Positions 20,084 to 29,731 of a DNA stretch of 64,000 nt are shown here, piece by piece. A program made the translations under genes and the position numbers. The notes under the pieces were generated by a model. The model was not told where the DNA came from. It searched no databases and saw nothing but the letters and a program-made list of their open reading frames with translations. Source of the DNA: Deltaproteobacteria bacterium (GTDB lineage Bacteria; Desulfobacterota; Desulfomonilia; UBA1062). Where the stretch lies: NCBI GenBank assembly GCA_018434685.1, contig JAHDOV010000005.1:125056-189055 (forward strand), written 5' to 3'. Position 1 is the first letter of the stretch. The number at the start of each line of letters is the position of its first letter.

Positions 20084-21006
20084 CGCCTCGGTATGATCAT
20101 GGAATCCTTCAGGGCATGAGCCACTTCAATGGCCCGGAGCCCCGCGACTCCGTCCACCATGACCGGGCAGTGGTGTTTCACGCAGTCGATGAAGGACCTG
20201 ATCTCGGCGGCCAGGGCATCGGACTCGGACATGGCCAGGTGGGTATGCTGTATCTGCTTGTGCTCCTCGAGGGTATAGATATCCACTGCGGCCTTGGCAA
20301 AGTCGATGGATATGTACGAGTTGCTCTGGAATATCCGGATCTTTCTCATCACCTCGGCGCTCACCCGGCTTGCCGTGATATTTGCGATACACCCGGATTC
20401 GAACCGGATACGCGCATTGGCGATATCCACGCCATCGGTGAGCACGGGCACCCCGATGGCCTCCACCGATGCAATGGGGGACTTCACCAGGGAGAGGATG
20501 ATATCGATATCGTGAATCATGATGTCCAGGAGCACATCCACATCGGTGCCCCGGGGCTTGAAGGGACTGATCCGGTGTGCCTCGATGAACATGGGCTGGC
20601 GTATGTCGTCGGCGAGCCTCAGGAGCGCGGGGTTGAAGCGCTCGAGATGGCCGATCTGCAGCAGTGCGCCCCCGCGCTGTGCAGCGTCTATGAGCGCCTT
20701 TGCCTCATCGATGTGTGCGGATATGGGTTTTTCCAGGAGGACGCTGATCCCTTTTTCCAGGAAGGGGATTGCCACCGGTGCATGAGACGACGTGGGAACG
20801 GCAATGCTTACCGCATCGAGCGTATCGATTATGTCCGCCACCTGGGAGCGGCCTGCAGAGCCGACCTCATGGGCGATCTCCACGGCCCTTGTTTCATCGA
20901 TATCGACGACTGCCACGAGATCCACATCGTCCATGGCGGCATACTTCTGGGCATGAAACCGCCCGAGATAGCCGACACCGATCACTGCAACCCTGAGCTT
21001 GTTCAT
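20080..21006 (-). CDS. Gfo/Idh/MocA-family oxidoreductase in the lipid A operon
   Basis: A 308-aa NAD(P)-dependent sugar dehydrogenase-like protein: Rossmann motif VIGVGYLGRFHAQKYA, the family EKPIS motif (VLLEKPISAHIDEAK), and GHLERFNPALLRL before the C-terminal domain. It sits between lpxA and lpxB with 4-base overlaps on both sides, so it is tightly tied to lipid A synthesis. In some bacteria the related GnnA oxidises UDP-GlcNAc so that GnnB can make the 3-amino sugar; no GnnB aminotransferase is present here, so that role is not established. Confidence 0.85.
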   Translation of the reverse strand: MNKLRVAVIGVGYLGRFHAQKYAAMDDVDLVAVVDIDETRAVEIAHEVGSAGRSQVADIIDTLDAVSIAVPTSSHAPVAIPFLEKGISVLLEKPISAHIDEAKALIDAAQRGGALLQIGHLERFNPALLRLADDIRQPMFIEAHRISPFKPRGTDVDVLLDIMIHDIDIILSLVKSPIASVEAIGVPVLTDGVDIANARIRFESGCIANITASRVSAEVMRKIRIFQSNSYISIDFAKAAVDIYTLEEHKQIQHTHLAMSESDALAAEIRSFIDCVKHHCPVMVDGVAGLRAIEVAHALKDSMIIPRR

Positions 21007-21785
21007 CTGGCTATGCCCCTCTTGGTGGACGAGAGGAAGTCGGCGAGCAGCTGGATCTCGGGGTGTCCGTCGAACTCCTCCCTGATGGCATTGATGGCGT
21101 CCTTCAGGAGGAGGCCCCCCTTGAGGAGTGTCCGGTATGCCCGGGAGATGTTCGCGATCTGTTCCTTGCTGAAGCCGTTGCGCTTCAGGCCGATGGTGTT
21201 TGCCCCGAAGAGCTTTGCCCGGTCGCCCGAGGCCTTGGCGTAGGGGATGATGTCGAGGCTGACCATTGAACCCCCGCCGATGATCGAGTACGCACCGATG
21301 CGCGTGAACTGATGAACGGCAGTGAGTCCGCCGATGATGGCATGGTCGAAGACCTCCACATGGCCGGCCAGGGTTGCCAGGTTGCCCATGACGATATGGT
21401 CGTGCACCGTGCAGTCGTGAGCCACGTGGCAGTATGCCATGATGAGGTTGTGATTCCCGATGGTGGTGACCTTCTTGTCCTTGACGGTGCCCCGGTTGAT
21501 GGTCACGAATTCCCGGGTGGTGTTGTGATCGCCGATGACGAGCCTGGTGTCCTCACCCTTGTAGCTGTGATCCTGGGGTGCGGTGCCGACACTGGCGTAG
21601 CCGGTCAGCGTGCAGTTGGCGCCTATGGTCGTGGGTCCCTGGATACGGCAGTACGGGCCGATATTGGTATCGGGTCCGATCTCTACCCCGGCTTCGATGG
21701 TGGTGAAGGGCCCGATCACCACGCCGTCTGACAGCCTGACATCGGAGGAGACATGTGCCGTGGGATCAATCGTTATCGAGGCCAT
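21003..21785 (-). CDS. lpxA: UDP-N-acetylglucosamine O-acyltransferase
   Basis: It catalyses the first step of lipid A synthesis, moving a 3-hydroxyacyl chain from ACP to UDP-GlcNAc. A left-handed beta-helix of hexapeptide repeats (IGPFTT, IGPYCR, IGANCT and so on) holds the catalytic His in MAYCHVAHDCTV, followed by LATLAGHVEV and a helical C terminus. The ATG at 21785 is set by AAAGGAGG just before it; longer open frame upstream is the out-of-frame shadow of lpxD. It overlaps the lpxD end by 20 bases and the next gene by 4. Length is 260 aa. Confidence 0.96.
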   Translation of the reverse strand: MASITIDPTAHVSSDVRLSDGVVIGPFTTIEAGVEIGPDTNIGPYCRIQGPTTIGANCTLTGYASVGTAPQDHSYKGEDTRLVIGDHNTTREFVTINRGTVKDKKVTTIGNHNLIMAYCHVAHDCTVHDHIVMGNLATLAGHVEVFDHAIIGGLTAVHQFTRIGAYSIIGGGSMVSLDIIPYAKASGDRAKLFGANTIGLKRNGFSKEQIANISRAYRTLLKGGLLLKDAINAIREEFDGHPEIQLLADFLSSTKRGIAR

Positions 21786-22776
21786 CGAGCCTCCTTTCCA
21801 GTTCTCTGACTCGTTTGAGGAGGGCAGGCAGATCCTTGTAAACATTCTGTGCGCGCAGCCACTGCTTGTGGTCCATGGCGGGGAAGCCCGATACGATCTT
21901 TCCCGCAGCGAGGTCCGATGCGACCCCGGCCCTGCCTGCAGCCGTGCAGCCGTCTCCGACGCTGATATGTCCTGCCACGCCTGACTGGGCAGCAAGGACC
22001 ACGGACTTGCCGATGCGGGCGCTGCCCGCGATGCCTGACTGGGCGACGATGATGGTGTGATCGCCGATGGTGACGTTGTGGCCGATCTGGATGAGGTTGT
22101 CCATCTTGACGTCGGAGCCGATGCGGGTGGCGGTGAGGGCCGCCCGGTCGATGGTGCAGTTGCTCCCGATCTCCACGTGGTCGCCGATGATGACGATGCC
22201 TTTCTGCGGGATCTTGAAGTGTTTGCTGCCGTCCCAGACAAACCCGAAGCCATCGGAGCCGATCACGGTCCCGGCATGGATGATACAGGCGTTTCCGACG
22301 CTGCACCCGGCATACACCACGACGTTGGGGTGCAGGGTGGTGTCTTCGCCGATGGATGCACCATCTCCGATAAAGCATCCCGGATGGATCACGCTTCCCC
22401 GGGAGATCCGCGCGCCTTGACCGACATAGACGTGCGGGTAGATACTGGCGGTCTCGTCCACCACCGCATCGGGGTGTACGAATGCCTGCGGCGATATGCC
22501 CGGGGCGTGCTGCTTTTCCGGATAGAGGAGGTTCACGGCATGGGCGAAACTCAGGTAGGCGTTGCCGACAATGATCTGGGCTGCAGGGGTGTCGAGCTTC
22601 TCCGCAGTGATGATGGCGCCGGCAGAGGAGGAGAGTACCTTGTCCTTGTATTTCGGGTTTGCCAGGAAGGTGATCTCCGAAGGCGCGGCCTCCTCGATGG
22701 TGGACGCACCCGAGATATCCCTGTCCTGTCCCAGCAGGGTCCCGCAGAGTTTATCCGCTAATTCAGACAGAAGCAT
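21766..22776 (-). CDS. lpxD: UDP-3-O-(3-hydroxyacyl)glucosamine N-acyltransferase
   Basis: It adds the N-linked acyl chain, the third step of lipid A synthesis. An N-terminal uridine-binding domain (about 1-95, with EITFLANPKYKDKVLSS) is followed by hexapeptide repeats and the catalytic His in NLIQIGHNVTIGDH, then a C-terminal helix. At 336 aa it is the usual length. It starts 3 bases after the skp stop. No fabZ lies between lpxD and lpxA, unlike many proteobacteria. Confidence 0.96.
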   Translation of the reverse strand: MLLSELADKLCGTLLGQDRDISGASTIEEAAPSEITFLANPKYKDKVLSSSAGAIITAEKLDTPAAQIIVGNAYLSFAHAVNLLYPEKQHAPGISPQAFVHPDAVVDETASIYPHVYVGQGARISRGSVIHPGCFIGDGASIGEDTTLHPNVVVYAGCSVGNACIIHAGTVIGSDGFGFVWDGSKHFKIPQKGIVIIGDHVEIGSNCTIDRAALTATRIGSDVKMDNLIQIGHNVTIGDHTIIVAQSGIAGSARIGKSVVLAAQSGVAGHISVGDGCTAAGRAGVASDLAAGKIVSGFPAMDHKQWLRAQNVYKDLPALLKRVRELERRLDGLDND

Positions 22777-22779
22777 TGA

Positions 22780-23322
22780 TTACTCGGTCTTCCCCTTGGA
22801 CTCTTTGTACTGCTTGTCGTAGAGTCCCAGGATGGCATCGGTGATGTCGAGCTTCTTGGAGGTGTAGATGATCCCGGGATCTCTCCTGTCGAGGATGATA
22901 TCGATGTCGTTCTTGCTCCCGTACTCGTCGATGATGACGTTGACCTGTTCGGAGATGGGTTTGATGAGCGAGAGTTCCATCCTCCGCAGTTCCTCCTGGG
23001 CATCCTTGACAAACCGGTTGTATTTCTTGAGTTCCTGCTCGTACTTGATCTCGAGTTCCTGCCGTGCGGAATCCTTCATGGTGGGGGACTGGGCGGAGAT
23101 GGTATCGCCGAGAGACTGGAGACTCTCCTGCATCTTGTCGATCTCCTTCTGCTTTTCGTTTTTATGGAGATCCAGTTTGTCATAGGCGGCCTTGCCGGCC
23201 ATGGATTCAAGCAGGATTCTCTGGGAATCCAGGTACACTATGTTCGTATCCTTGGCGTGCACGCCGGTGCACAGGATGGTGAGTGCGATTACCGTAAGCA
23301 GTGTTCCAACGTATTTTTTCAT
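22780..23322 (-). CDS. skp: OmpH/Skp-family periplasmic chaperone
   Basis: This 180-aa protein has a signal peptide (about residues 1-23, ending GVHA) and a long charged coiled-coil middle (about 45-130), the arms with which Skp holds unfolded outer-membrane proteins. The strand NIVYLDSQRILLESMAGKAA is typical of the family start. It lies directly after bamA in the operon and delivers clients to the Bam complex. Confidence 0.9.
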   Translation of the reverse strand: MKKYVGTLLTVIALTILCTGVHAKDTNIVYLDSQRILLESMAGKAAYDKLDLHKNEKQKEIDKMQESLQSLGDTISAQSPTMKDSARQELEIKYEQELKKYNRFVKDAQEELRRMELSLIKPISEQVNVIIDEYGSKNDIDIILDRRDPGIIYTSKKLDITDAILGLYDKQYKESKGKTE

Positions 23323-23342
23323 CTGTTTCCTCCTGAGTTATA

Positions 23343-25775
23343 TTAAAAGAATGTTCCTATCGAGAAATCCCAGCGGCTGCCGGATTCATACGACTCCGGA
23401 CTGATCACCTTTCCGTATTCCACCCTCAGGGGTCCCATGGGGGTGACCCATCTGAACCCGGTTCCATAGGATCTTTTCAGGTTGTTCAAATCTATCCTCT
23501 TGTCATAGGCATTGCCCTGGTCAAAGAAGAAGACTCCGTAGAGACCGGGGACATTGCCGATGGGGAATGTGAGCTCGATATTGTTGATGATCATGCGTCT
23601 ACCGCCAATAACGTTTCCCGCGCTGTCCCTCGGGCCGATATCCTCATAATCGAAACCCCGGATGCTGTTCAGCCCGCCCAGGGTGTACAGTTCGTAATCC
23701 GGAACTTCATCACCTTTTGCCGGGTTAATGCTACCCCATCTGAACTTCAACATCAAGGCGAGTTTGTCTTTGTAGACGGGGAAGAATTTGGCCACCTTCG
23801 CCGTGGTTCTCGTGAAGTGATAATCACCGCCCAATCCGGCGTATTCGAGGGAGATGGAACTGTCGGAGCCGCGGGTGGGCCTGAAATAGTCATTGGTGGT
23901 ATCCCTATACAGGGTATTGATGATGCTGCTCGTTATGCCGCCATTGATTTCATCTTCGGAGAGGTAGCTCAGATATGCCGGGTCTATGTCGGTGAGCTCG
24001 AGCACATTGTCATAGGAGTAGGCGACATAATGCCTGATCTCCTCGACGAGGGGATAGCTGATCGAGACGCTCCCACCGCGGGATTCCTTGGTATAGTACG
24101 AGTATTCCCTCTCCGTGTTGAAGAGGCGGAGCCCCAGGGAAACCGGGTAGTCGAGGAGCCATGGTTCCTGAAAATCGAGGGTATAGCTCTTCTTGCTTGC
24201 GCCGAATTCGATCCCGAACTTGGTCTTGAGACCTTTGCCCATGAGGTTGTTTTCGCTCAGGTCGAAGGTGCCCAGGAGACCGTCCTGGCTGGAGTAGGCC
24301 ATGCCGAAGGAGAAGGCCCCTGTCGTGGTCTCCTCCACATCCACGAGCGCCGACATGGTGTCTTCCCCCCGGGGGATGGGTTCGATGTTCACGTTCGAGA
24401 AGTAGCCCAGGCGTCCGAGCTTGTCCCTGCTGCGCTGAAGGGCCGTGGACGAAAAGAGGTCGCCCTCGCTGAACTTGAGCTCCCTGCGGATCACCTTGTC
24501 GCGGGTCTTGTCGTTTCCCCGGATATTGATCGTATCGATATGAACAGGGGCCCCCTTGGTTATATCGAAAGACAGGTCGACGATATTCCCTTCTTTCTCC
24601 GAATATTTGGGCTTTATCTGGACATAGGCAAATCCCTGGTCCATGTAGACGGCGCGGAGCCTTTCGATGGAGAGCTGGATCTTGTTCTTGCGCATGATAT
24701 CGTCTTTCTTGATCTCCAGCGTATCCAGGAGCTCCTGCTTGGTCTGAATCAGGTCACCCGTGATATCCGTCTCGCCGATATGGTAGAGATCGCCTTCTTC
24801 GATGGGGATGGTGATGTAGATCCCTTTTCCCTCTTTGATATCCACCAGCGGTCTGCCCACCCTGGCCTTGATATAGCCTTCATCGCCGTAGAGCTGTTCG
24901 ATCCTGAGCAGGTCGGTGTCAAAGGTTTCGTCGAGGTATGAGCCCGAGTGCGAGAACAGGCCCATGATCCAGCGGTTCTTGGTTTCCATGACCTTCCTGA
25001 TCTTCCGGGCGCTCATGTGGTCGTTGCCGTCGAAGGAGACCTTCTTCACGTAGAGCTTCTTGTTCTCCTCCACGGTGAAGACGAGTTTTATCCCTCCCTC
25101 TGTCGCCGGGGTGGCCGAGGTTACGTCCACATTGTAGAACCCCTTCTCCCGGTACATGACAATGATGCGGTCGATGCTCGTCTTGAGCAGGCGGGTATTG
25201 AGGATGTCGAAGCGTTTGAGCCCGATGGCGTCCAGGATCTCGTCGTCCTTTATCTTCTTGTTTCCCTCGGTCTCTATGGATACGATGATGGGATATTCCT
25301 GCACGATAAACGTGACCACCCCTTCCTCGAAGGAGGCGTCGCACTTCTCGAAGTACCCCATGGAGAAGATCTCTTCGATGTCCGCCTTTATGGCCTGCCG
25401 GTGAATGACATTGCCGGCAGCGGTCTTGATGCGGAAGCGGATGGCATCGGGACTGATGCGGGAATGCCCCTGGATCACCACCTCTTTAACCAGGCAGATG
25501 TTCTGTATCCGGAGATAGCCGTCCACGGCCTCGGCCAGGGCAGAGGCGCTGTAGGATATGTCTGCCGAGTCGTATACCTTGTAGAGCCCGTCTGTTTCCT
25601 GTGAGAAAACCTCTGTTGCGGCGTCTTCCGTAAGGGTGATGCACGGGACGTCGGATATGAGATCCCGGATGGACTGCTGCCCGGTCTTCATGTCGAACTG
25701 TGCGGCAATGCCGCTCAACGGCACCAGCAGCAGGATCGTGAGCAGGGCAAGGGATCTACTGAGCGAATAATTCAA
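23343..25775 (-). CDS. bamA: Outer-membrane protein assembly factor
   Basis: The central part of the machine that inserts beta-barrels into the outer membrane. After a signal peptide (to about residue 25) come five POTRA domains (about 95-435, for example KEVVIQGHSRISPDAIRFRI, IDTINIRGNDKTRDKVIRRE) and a 16-strand barrel with the conserved loop-6 motif as GLNSIRGFDYEDIGPRD, ending in IGTFF. An extra segment of about 70 residues precedes the first POTRA. At 810 aa it is a normal length. It overlaps lolD by 20 bases. Confidence 0.96.
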   Translation of the reverse strand: MNYSLSRSLALLTILLLVPLSGIAAQFDMKTGQQSIRDLISDVPCITLTEDAATEVFSQETDGLYKVYDSADISYSASALAEAVDGYLRIQNICLVKEVVIQGHSRISPDAIRFRIKTAAGNVIHRQAIKADIEEIFSMGYFEKCDASFEEGVVTFIVQEYPIIVSIETEGNKKIKDDEILDAIGLKRFDILNTRLLKTSIDRIIVMYREKGFYNVDVTSATPATEGGIKLVFTVEENKKLYVKKVSFDGNDHMSARKIRKVMETKNRWIMGLFSHSGSYLDETFDTDLLRIEQLYGDEGYIKARVGRPLVDIKEGKGIYITIPIEEGDLYHIGETDITGDLIQTKQELLDTLEIKKDDIMRKNKIQLSIERLRAVYMDQGFAYVQIKPKYSEKEGNIVDLSFDITKGAPVHIDTINIRGNDKTRDKVIRRELKFSEGDLFSSTALQRSRDKLGRLGYFSNVNIEPIPRGEDTMSALVDVEETTTGAFSFGMAYSSQDGLLGTFDLSENNLMGKGLKTKFGIEFGASKKSYTLDFQEPWLLDYPVSLGLRLFNTEREYSYYTKESRGGSVSISYPLVEEIRHYVAYSYDNVLELTDIDPAYLSYLSEDEINGGITSSIINTLYRDTTNDYFRPTRGSDSSISLEYAGLGGDYHFTRTTAKVAKFFPVYKDKLALMLKFRWGSINPAKGDEVPDYELYTLGGLNSIRGFDYEDIGPRDSAGNVIGGRRMIINNIELTFPIGNVPGLYGVFFFDQGNAYDKRIDLNNLKRSYGTGFRWVTPMGPLRVEYGKVISPESYESGSRWDFSIGTFF

Positions 25776-26445
25776 GGTGACCTCCCTTGAGAATCATGAT
25801 CCTGTCCATTGTTTTTGCCAGTTCCATATTGTGTGTGGCGATGATCATGGTGACCCCCATGGTGTTCTTGAGTTCTGAGAAAAGATCGATAATCTTCTGG
25901 CCGGTTGTGGGATCGAGATCTCCTGTCGGCTCGTCCGCGAGCAGGACCTTCGGCGACATCATGAGCGACCGCGCGATGGCAACGCGCTGCTGCTCTCCCC
26001 CGGAGAGCTCTCCGGGTTTGTGGGTGATGCGGTCTTTCAACCCGACGATCTCCAGGAGATGAAGGGCCCGCTGCCTGGTTTCTGTTGACTTCTTCGAGGA
26101 TACGAACGCCGGCATCATGACATTTTCCAGGGCAGAGAATTCCGGCAGCAGGAAGTGGAACTGGAAGACAAACCCGATGTGCTCGTTTCTGAAGGCGGCT
26201 ATTGCCCGTCCGTTCATGGTGCAGATGTCCCGGCCATCATAGCAGATGGTTCCCCGGTCCGGATGTTCCAGGCCGCCGAGGAGATGGAGGAACGTGCTCT
26301 TGCCCGTTCCCGAGGCACCCACTATGGCGATGCCCTCGCCGCTGGTTACCTCCATGGTGATCCCCGTGAGCACCGAAATGATCTCGGGTCCCCGGACGAA
26401 GGACTTGTGGAGGTCCGTGATCGTGAGCGTCTGATCAGCCTTCAT
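25756..26445 (-). CDS. lolD: Lipoprotein-releasing ABC transporter, ATP-binding subunit
   Basis: It powers release of outer-membrane lipoproteins from the inner membrane together with LolC/E. It has GASGTGKSTFLHLLGGLEHP (Walker A), the Q-loop in FVFQFHFLLPEFSALENVMMP, LSGGEQQRVAIARSL (signature), LLADEPTGDLD (Walker B) and IIATHNMELA. I chose the ATG at 26445, which has GGAGG nine bases before it and overlaps lolC by 11 bases. Length is 229 aa. Confidence 0.94.
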   Translation of the reverse strand: MKADQTLTITDLHKSFVRGPEIISVLTGITMEVTSGEGIAIVGASGTGKSTFLHLLGGLEHPDRGTICYDGRDICTMNGRAIAAFRNEHIGFVFQFHFLLPEFSALENVMMPAFVSSKKSTETRQRALHLLEIVGLKDRITHKPGELSGGEQQRVAIARSLMMSPKVLLADEPTGDLDPTTGQKIIDLFSELKNTMGVTMIIATHNMELAKTMDRIMILKGGHLELFAQ

Positions 26446-27670
26446 AGCGCATGACCTCCACGGGGTCCTGCCTGGCGGCCTGACGGGCAGGGTAGATCGT
26501 CGCCAGGAATGACAGGGCAATCGACACGAGCCCAATGGTGCCCACCAGGGGGTAATCCACCTTGGTGGGGAGCCCGGTGATGTAGTACACGTCGATGGGC
26601 ATGACCTCGATGCCGAAGAGAAACTCGATGAAGGCGATTACCGGGTCGAGGTTGTAGGTGAGCAGCAGCCCCAGGATGACACCCACGATGGTCCCGCTCA
26701 TTCCGATCACCATGCCCAGGGTCATGAAGATCCTGAGGATCTGGCCGGTGGTGGCTCCCATGGATTTGAGGATGGCGATGTCCTTCCTCTTCTCCATCAC
26801 CATCATGATGAGCGTGCTGATGATGCTGAATGCTGCAACGAGAATGATGAAGAGCAGGATGATGAACATCACGGTCTTTTCGAGTTTCAGCGCCGAGAAC
26901 AGGCTCTGGTTCATGTCCTTCCAGGTCTTTGCCCAGTAGCCCGGCCCCAGGCGGGCTAAAATCCTGCCTGCAACCGCATCGGCCTTGTAGATGTCCTTTA
27001 CCTTCATCTCGACGCCGGAGGGCACGTCCTTCATGAAGAGTTTCTGTGCCTCCTCCAGCGAGATGTAGACCATATTGCTGTCGTACTCGTACATGCCGGT
27101 GGAAAAGACGCCCCTGACGATGAAGGAGACGGATTTCGGGATCATGCCCAGCGGCGTGATGGTCCCGGCCGCAGAGATGAGCGTTACGGCATCGCCGACG
27201 CTGACCCCGGTGTGGAGGGCGAGCTCGGAGCCGAGGAGGATGCCTGAATCCTGCAACCCCTCGAGGCCGCCCTGGACGATGATCTCCTTGAGGCGGATCA
27301 CCTGGGAGGCACTCACCGGTTCGATTCCCCTGATGACCGCCCCGTAGATGCCTCCATGAGCGGAGAGGAGACCCTGGGAGAGAATGAAGGGTGTGGCGCC
27401 CAGCACATCGGGATCTTTCCTGCTCTCGGACTCCACCCGGCCGGGGTCGCTGATGCCGCCGGTATAGCTCGAGATGACGATATGCGACTGGGTGCCGAGT
27501 ATCTTGGTCTTGATGTCCTCTTCGAAGCCGTTCATGACCGAGAGCACAACGATGAGTGCCATGACACCGATGGCTATGCCGCATACAGACAGGCCAGAGG
27601 TGAAACTGATGAAGCCCTGGCTCTTTTTCGCCCGCAGGTATTTCTTTGCAACGATAAATTCGAACCTCAG
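26435..27670 (-). CDS. lolC: Lipoprotein-releasing ABC transporter, membrane subunit (LolC/LolE)
   Basis: Four membrane helices (one near the N terminus, three in the last 140 residues) flank a large periplasmic domain, as in LolC and LolE. The first ATG in frame (27562) falls inside the first helix, so the true start must be upstream. Reading back gives [20 protein letters not shown], the standard N terminus of the family, preceded by CTG at 27668-27670 with AAGGAG seven bases upstream. The CTG overlaps the lysS stop as CTGA. A CTG start therefore fits best, giving 411 aa. Only one such subunit is present, suggesting a LolC/E homodimer. Confidence 0.88.
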   Translation of the reverse strand: MRFEFIVAKKYLRAKKSQGFISFTSGLSVCGIAIGVMALIVVLSVMNGFEEDIKTKILGTQSHIVISSYTGGISDPGRVESESRKDPDVLGATPFILSQGLLSAHGGIYGAVIRGIEPVSASQVIRLKEIIVQGGLEGLQDSGILLGSELALHTGVSVGDAVTLISAAGTITPLGMIPKSVSFIVRGVFSTGMYEYDSNMVYISLEEAQKLFMKDVPSGVEMKVKDIYKADAVAGRILARLGPGYWAKTWKDMNQSLFSALKLEKTVMFIILLFIILVAAFSIISTLIMMVMEKRKDIAILKSMGATTGQILRIFMTLGMVIGMSGTIVGVILGLLLTYNLDPVIAFIEFLFGIEVMPIDVYYITGLPTKVDYPLVGTIGLVSIALSFLATIYPARQAARQDPVEVMRYEG

Positions 27671-29145
27671 GATAATTCTCCTTTACGAAGCAGGGGGAAC
27701 AGGATCACGTCTCGAATGGATGGACTGTCTGTGAGAAGCATGATGAGCCTGTCGATTCCGATTCCTTCTCCGGCTGTGGGCGGCATCCCGTACTCCAGCG
27801 CCCGGATATAGTCAACGTCCAGCTCGGATGGGCCTTCCTTCTTCTTGAGCTGCTCGACAAAACGCTCTCGCTGATCGAACGGATCGTTGAGCTCACTGAA
27901 GGCGTTGGCGATCTCCCTTCCGGCGACATAGAGTTCGAAGCGGTCGACAATGGACGGGTCGTCGTTGTTCATCCTCGACAGCGGGGACACCTCGGTGGGG
28001 TAGGAGGTGATGAAGACCGGGCCGGTGAGTTTGTCTTCGGCCGTGGTCTCGAAGAGTATCACCTGGAGTTCCGCCAGGGTCTCGTTTCCCTCGAGTTCTG
28101 CCCCGAGCTCCTTGCAGCGGGCAGCGGCCAGGTCTCTGCTGTCCAGGACCTCCTGAGGTACCCCTCCGATGTCGCGGGTGGCGTCCTTGAGGGTATAGCG
28201 CTGCCACGGGGGGCTCAGGTTTATCTCCTGGCCCTGGTAGGTAATGGTCGTCTTCCCGAGTACTTCCTGCGCGATGGTGGAAAACATGTTCTCCGTAAAG
28301 GTCATGAGGTCTGCGTAGTCTGCATAGGCCATGTAGAATTCCATCATGGTGAATTCCGGGTTGTGCCTCGTGGAGACGCCCTCGTTCCTGAAATTGCGGT
28401 TTATCTCGTATACCCGCTCGAAGCCGCCCACAATAAGCCTCTTCAAATAGAGCTCGGGTGCGATGCGCAGGTACAGGTCCATGTCGAAGACATTATGGTG
28501 GGTGATGAAGGGTTTTGCGGTTGCACCGCCGGCTATGGGCTGCATCATGGGCGTTTCCACCTCGATGAACCCGCTGCCGTCCATGTATGCCCGCAGGGCC
28601 TTGATGATCTTCGTTCTCAGGAGGAAGGTTTCTTTCACCTCCGGCGATACCGTGAGATCGACGTAACGCTGCCGGTACCTGATCTCCACGTCTTTGAGCC
28701 CATGCCATTTCTCGGGCAGGGGCCTGAAGGATTTCGTGAGGAGCTCGAAGCCCTGGACATAGACGCTGAGCTCTCCGGTACGGGTCTTGACCGGGGTGCC
28801 CCACAGTCCGATGATATCGCCCACGTCGAGCTTCTTGAAGAGTGCATAGGCCTCGTCCCCGACCGTTGCCTTCTCGAAGAAGGCCTGCAACCTCCCGGAC
28901 CCGTCCTGGAAGTGGATGAAGGATGCCTTGCCGAAGGTCCTCACCGCCATGATGCGGCCGGCCAGACGGTGTACCGTGGATATGGCCGAGAGCTCCTGGG
29001 CCTCCTTTGGCTGGTAAGCGTCGATGAATGCTTCAATATCCGTATCTTTCCTGTATGTATTGGGGAAATGTTCAACACCCATTTCATCTTTCAACTGTGC
29101 AAATTTATCGATTCGTTGCTGCATCAAACGGTTAATATCTTCCAA
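27667..29145 (-). CDS. lysS: Lysyl-tRNA synthetase, class II
   Basis: It charges tRNA-Lys. An N-terminal OB-fold anticodon-binding domain (to about residue 150, with [20 protein letters not shown]) is followed by the class II core with [20 protein letters not shown] (motif 1), [20 protein letters not shown] (motif 2) and [20 protein letters not shown] (motif 3). Length 492 aa is usual. The start is TTG at 29145 after a GGGGGG box nine bases upstream. It is the first gene of the leftward envelope operon. Confidence 0.96.
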   Translation of the reverse strand: MEDINRLMQQRIDKFAQLKDEMGVEHFPNTYRKDTDIEAFIDAYQPKEAQELSAISTVHRLAGRIMAVRTFGKASFIHFQDGSGRLQAFFEKATVGDEAYALFKKLDVGDIIGLWGTPVKTRTGELSVYVQGFELLTKSFRPLPEKWHGLKDVEIRYRQRYVDLTVSPEVKETFLLRTKIIKALRAYMDGSGFIEVETPMMQPIAGGATAKPFITHHNVFDMDLYLRIAPELYLKRLIVGGFERVYEINRNFRNEGVSTRHNPEFTMMEFYMAYADYADLMTFTENMFSTIAQEVLGKTTITYQGQEINLSPPWQRYTLKDATRDIGGVPQEVLDSRDLAAARCKELGAELEGNETLAELQVILFETTAEDKLTGPVFITSYPTEVSPLSRMNNDDPSIVDRFELYVAGREIANAFSELNDPFDQRERFVEQLKKKEGPSELDVDYIRALEYGMPPTAGEGIGIDRLIMLLTDSPSIRDVILFPLLRKGELS

Positions 29146-29287
29146 GATACACTACCCCCCGGATTATGTAAAATCGAAGGCCTATATAGAGGATTTCATA
29201 CCATGAGTCAATAAATCTCGTGGAAGCGGATCTTTCAGACAGATTAACCCTGGCACCTTCGGGCAAGGATTTGCTATAAGAGACCTC

Positions 29288-29731
29288 ATGATAGAGATTA
29301 TCCTTGTTGTGGTATTGACCCTGCTGAGCGTGACCCTCATCCCGTGGTGGATGAAGAGGGACTATGAACGGCGCACCCTGACGAACCTGAAGACGGAGAT
29401 CCAGGATAACATCATGCTCCTGGAGGCGTTTGGCTGCCAGAGGGCACCGGATGCCGGCGACTCCGATGCCGTGGCGCTGTCCGGTGCGGAAGTCGCGCCA
29501 CCCGTGCTGTCCGACCGGGTGTTCAGGAGTATGAGGCGGCAGGACATTCACTCAAGGTATGTCACGGCCGAGGATATGGACATGCTCGAGAAGGTCTTTG
29601 CAGCCTCCTCCCGGGCGACCCTGAGGCAGTCTGCGGCAGAGACAAAGGCCATCTGCACGGAGAACATGCGCATCCTGGATGATCTGCTAAGGAAGATCGA
29701 AGAATATCTTCGGGAGGAGAGACTCAGGTAA
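29288..29731 (+). CDS. Uncharacterised single-pass membrane protein
   Basis: 147 aa. One membrane helix at the N terminus (IEIILVVVLTLLSVTLIPWW) is followed by a charged, mostly helical cytoplasmic part ending in a likely coiled coil (ENMRILDDLLRKIEEYLREE). No family is recognised. It is divergent from lysS and its end overlaps the convergent HAD phosphatase gene by 8 bases. Confidence 0.65.
   Translation: MIEIILVVVLTLLSVTLIPWWMKRDYERRTLTNLKTEIQDNIMLLEAFGCQRAPDAGDSDAVALSGAEVAPPVLSDRVFRSMRRQDIHSRYVTAEDMDMLEKVFAASSRATLRQSAAETKAICTENMRILDDLLRKIEEYLREERLR

Noticed and set aside
21786..22253. N-terminal extension of lpxA to a 416-aa protein
   Set aside because: The added part is Ser/Arg/Pro-rich out-of-frame lpxD sequence; the ATG at 21785 has a strong ribosome site and the family N terminus.
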